64,000 nucleotides of DNA from Blattamonas nauphoetae. Taxonomy: Eukaryota; Preaxostyla; Oxymonadida. Shown here piece after piece: positions 63,237-64,000 of this stretch; within the stretch, counting starts at the first letter, position 1, and each line of letters starts with the position of its first letter. A model generated the notes under the pieces. That model was not told the origin of the DNA. It searched no databases and worked only from the letters and a program-made list of their open reading frames with translations. The stretch is from NCBI GenBank assembly GCA_033064195.1, contig JARBJD010000345.1:1-64000 (forward strand), in the 5' to 3' direction. Both the position numbers and the translations under genes were made by a program.

Positions 63237-64000
63237 TCGTCAGCACTGGCCGTTTGGGCCCCGCCTGTGACCCATCTAAGTTCGAAGAAATCGTCAGATG
63301 GAGCGCAAATTCCTACATCCAAGTTGGAATCACTGATCCAAGCATCTTCGATGATTTGATTTGGATGACACGACTTAGCAACCTCATCGTTCAATCCTTG
63401 GAAAACGAAGGGATTGTTGATACAGCGGTGCGGCTGACTGACACAGAATTCGATTATCTCTCTCCAAAAATCACAGAATTCTCACAACTTGTCGATCCGG
63501 AGCTTCTTGAGGTAAGAAAACAGTTGAATCCACAATTATTCGAAGAAGTGGGACGGATTTCGTGGTGGAGGGAGTTTTTGCGGAAAGTGGCAGGCGGGGA
63601 GGAAGTTGAGGTGTGGATTCATCTTTTCTTCATCCCTTCTCAGAATAACATATCGTTCCTGAAATCGTCATTCTTCAGACCGACACTGCTCTCGCTCCAA
63701 GCGAAGTTCCAGCAACTGGCGTCGTCGTTGGATGGGTCAGAGGACAGTTCGACCTCATCTCTGCATTCATCACTCTCTTCTCCCCACACCTCTCTTGAAG
63801 CCCTCCTCGACTCTTCTCTTCGGATTCTCTCGTCGTCTTCCCCCTTCAGACAGGAATCACTCCAACTTCTGAACATCCTTCACTCTCTCCTCACCTCTCC
63901 TCTCCCTCCCTCTCACACCAAACAGTTTCGAAGAGAAAACTTCGGCCCAAGACTCGCACTTGTCGAACCGGACAACGTCAGTTCCTCAGAGATCTTCGAC
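63146..64000 (+). CDS. Unrecognised protein, 5' part, runs off the window
   Basis: The frame opens at ATG 63,146 (MEKVKWRRLEDTS) and stays open to the last base, 285 codons so far. Residues about 33-150 look globular and helical (DPSKFEEIVRWSANSYIQVG; WMTRLSNLIVQSLENEG; RISWWREFLRKVAGG). A Ser-rich helical region follows (SSLDGSEDSSTSSLHSS). A possible 33-base intron (GTGTGG...CTTCTCAG, about 63,610-63,642) would keep the frame. No known motif is seen. The start lies inside an inverted-repeat arm, so the N-terminus may have been acquired by, or shared through, that duplication. Confidence 0.5.
   Translation, partial: MEKVKWRRLEDTSRSTRHGTSGKSFCHPRYLVSTGRLGPACDPSKFEEIVRWSANSYIQVGITDPSIFDDLIWMTRLSNLIVQSLENEGIVDTAVRLTDTEFDYLSPKITEFSQLVDPELLEVRKQLNPQLFEEVGRISWWREFLRKVAGGEEVEVWIHLFFIPSQNNISFLKSSFFRPTLLSLQAKFQQLASSLDGSEDSSTSSLHSSLSSPHTSLEALLDSSLRILSSSSPFRQESLQLLNILHSLLTSPLPPSHTKQFRRENFGPRLALVEPDNVSSSEIFD

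Overview
The window looks like nuclear DNA of a free-living or gut-dwelling flagellate of the Preaxostyla (oxymonads). Blattamonas-like genomes are my best guess. This rests on the standard genetic code, sparse introns (several only 39-73 bases, GT..AG), and very long secreted beta-helix proteins that end in a single membrane helix and a degenerate protein-kinase C-lobe. The species call is inference.

Layout. (1) About 1.1-7.5 kb is an AT-rich, broken virus-like element. It is a run of small plus-strand genes, each led by the same T-rich motif running into TAAATG, with two tandem capsid-like genes. (2) About 7.7-13.0 kb is a GC-richer host gene remnant in several frames, part of which resembles the endosomal protein RME-8/DNAJC13. 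Related inverted arms at about 7.4 and 13.5 kb flank it. (3) About 13.5-14.6 kb is a second virus-like fragment with one whole minus-strand gene. (4) 14.7-19.87 kb is a 5'-truncated beta-helix/membrane/pseudokinase gene holding two DNA transposons, 2,067 bp and 669 bp, each with a clean 9-bp target duplication. (5) 20.5-23.3 kb is an intact gene for a helical protein of 926 residues. (6) 23.7-28.8 kb, minus strand, is a three-exon P-loop NTPase gene of the RHS/Crinkler type, encoding 1,685 residues. It is divergent from (7), a decaying beta-helix plus Ig-like-repeat gene at 28.9-34.8 kb. (8) 35.36-44.84 kb (plus, 3,159 residues) and 47.21-53.58 kb (minus, 2,121 residues) are two intact giant beta-helix/membrane/pseudokinase genes facing each other, with two small genes between them. 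(9) 55.9-59.2 kb is a shattered gene of the same family. (10) 60.11-61.80 kb is a 1,694-bp hAT-like element with an 8-bp target duplication. (11) 62.2-64.0 kb holds a small two-exon gene and the start of another gene that lies on one arm of an inverted repeat.

The main theme is an expanded family of putative surface receptors: secreted beta-helix and Ig-like ectodomain, one membrane helix, cytosolic pseudokinase. There are five copies here, two intact and three in decay. The locus collects mobile DNA, and in one case two transposons sit in the same receptor gene with both empty sites readable. The intact members could act as adhesins or sensors at the cell surface. Their pseudokinase tails keep the APE-to-RP(S/T)L part of the C-lobe but lack HRD, DFG and the ATP-binding lysine, which suggests a docking or scaffold role. 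That role is inference.
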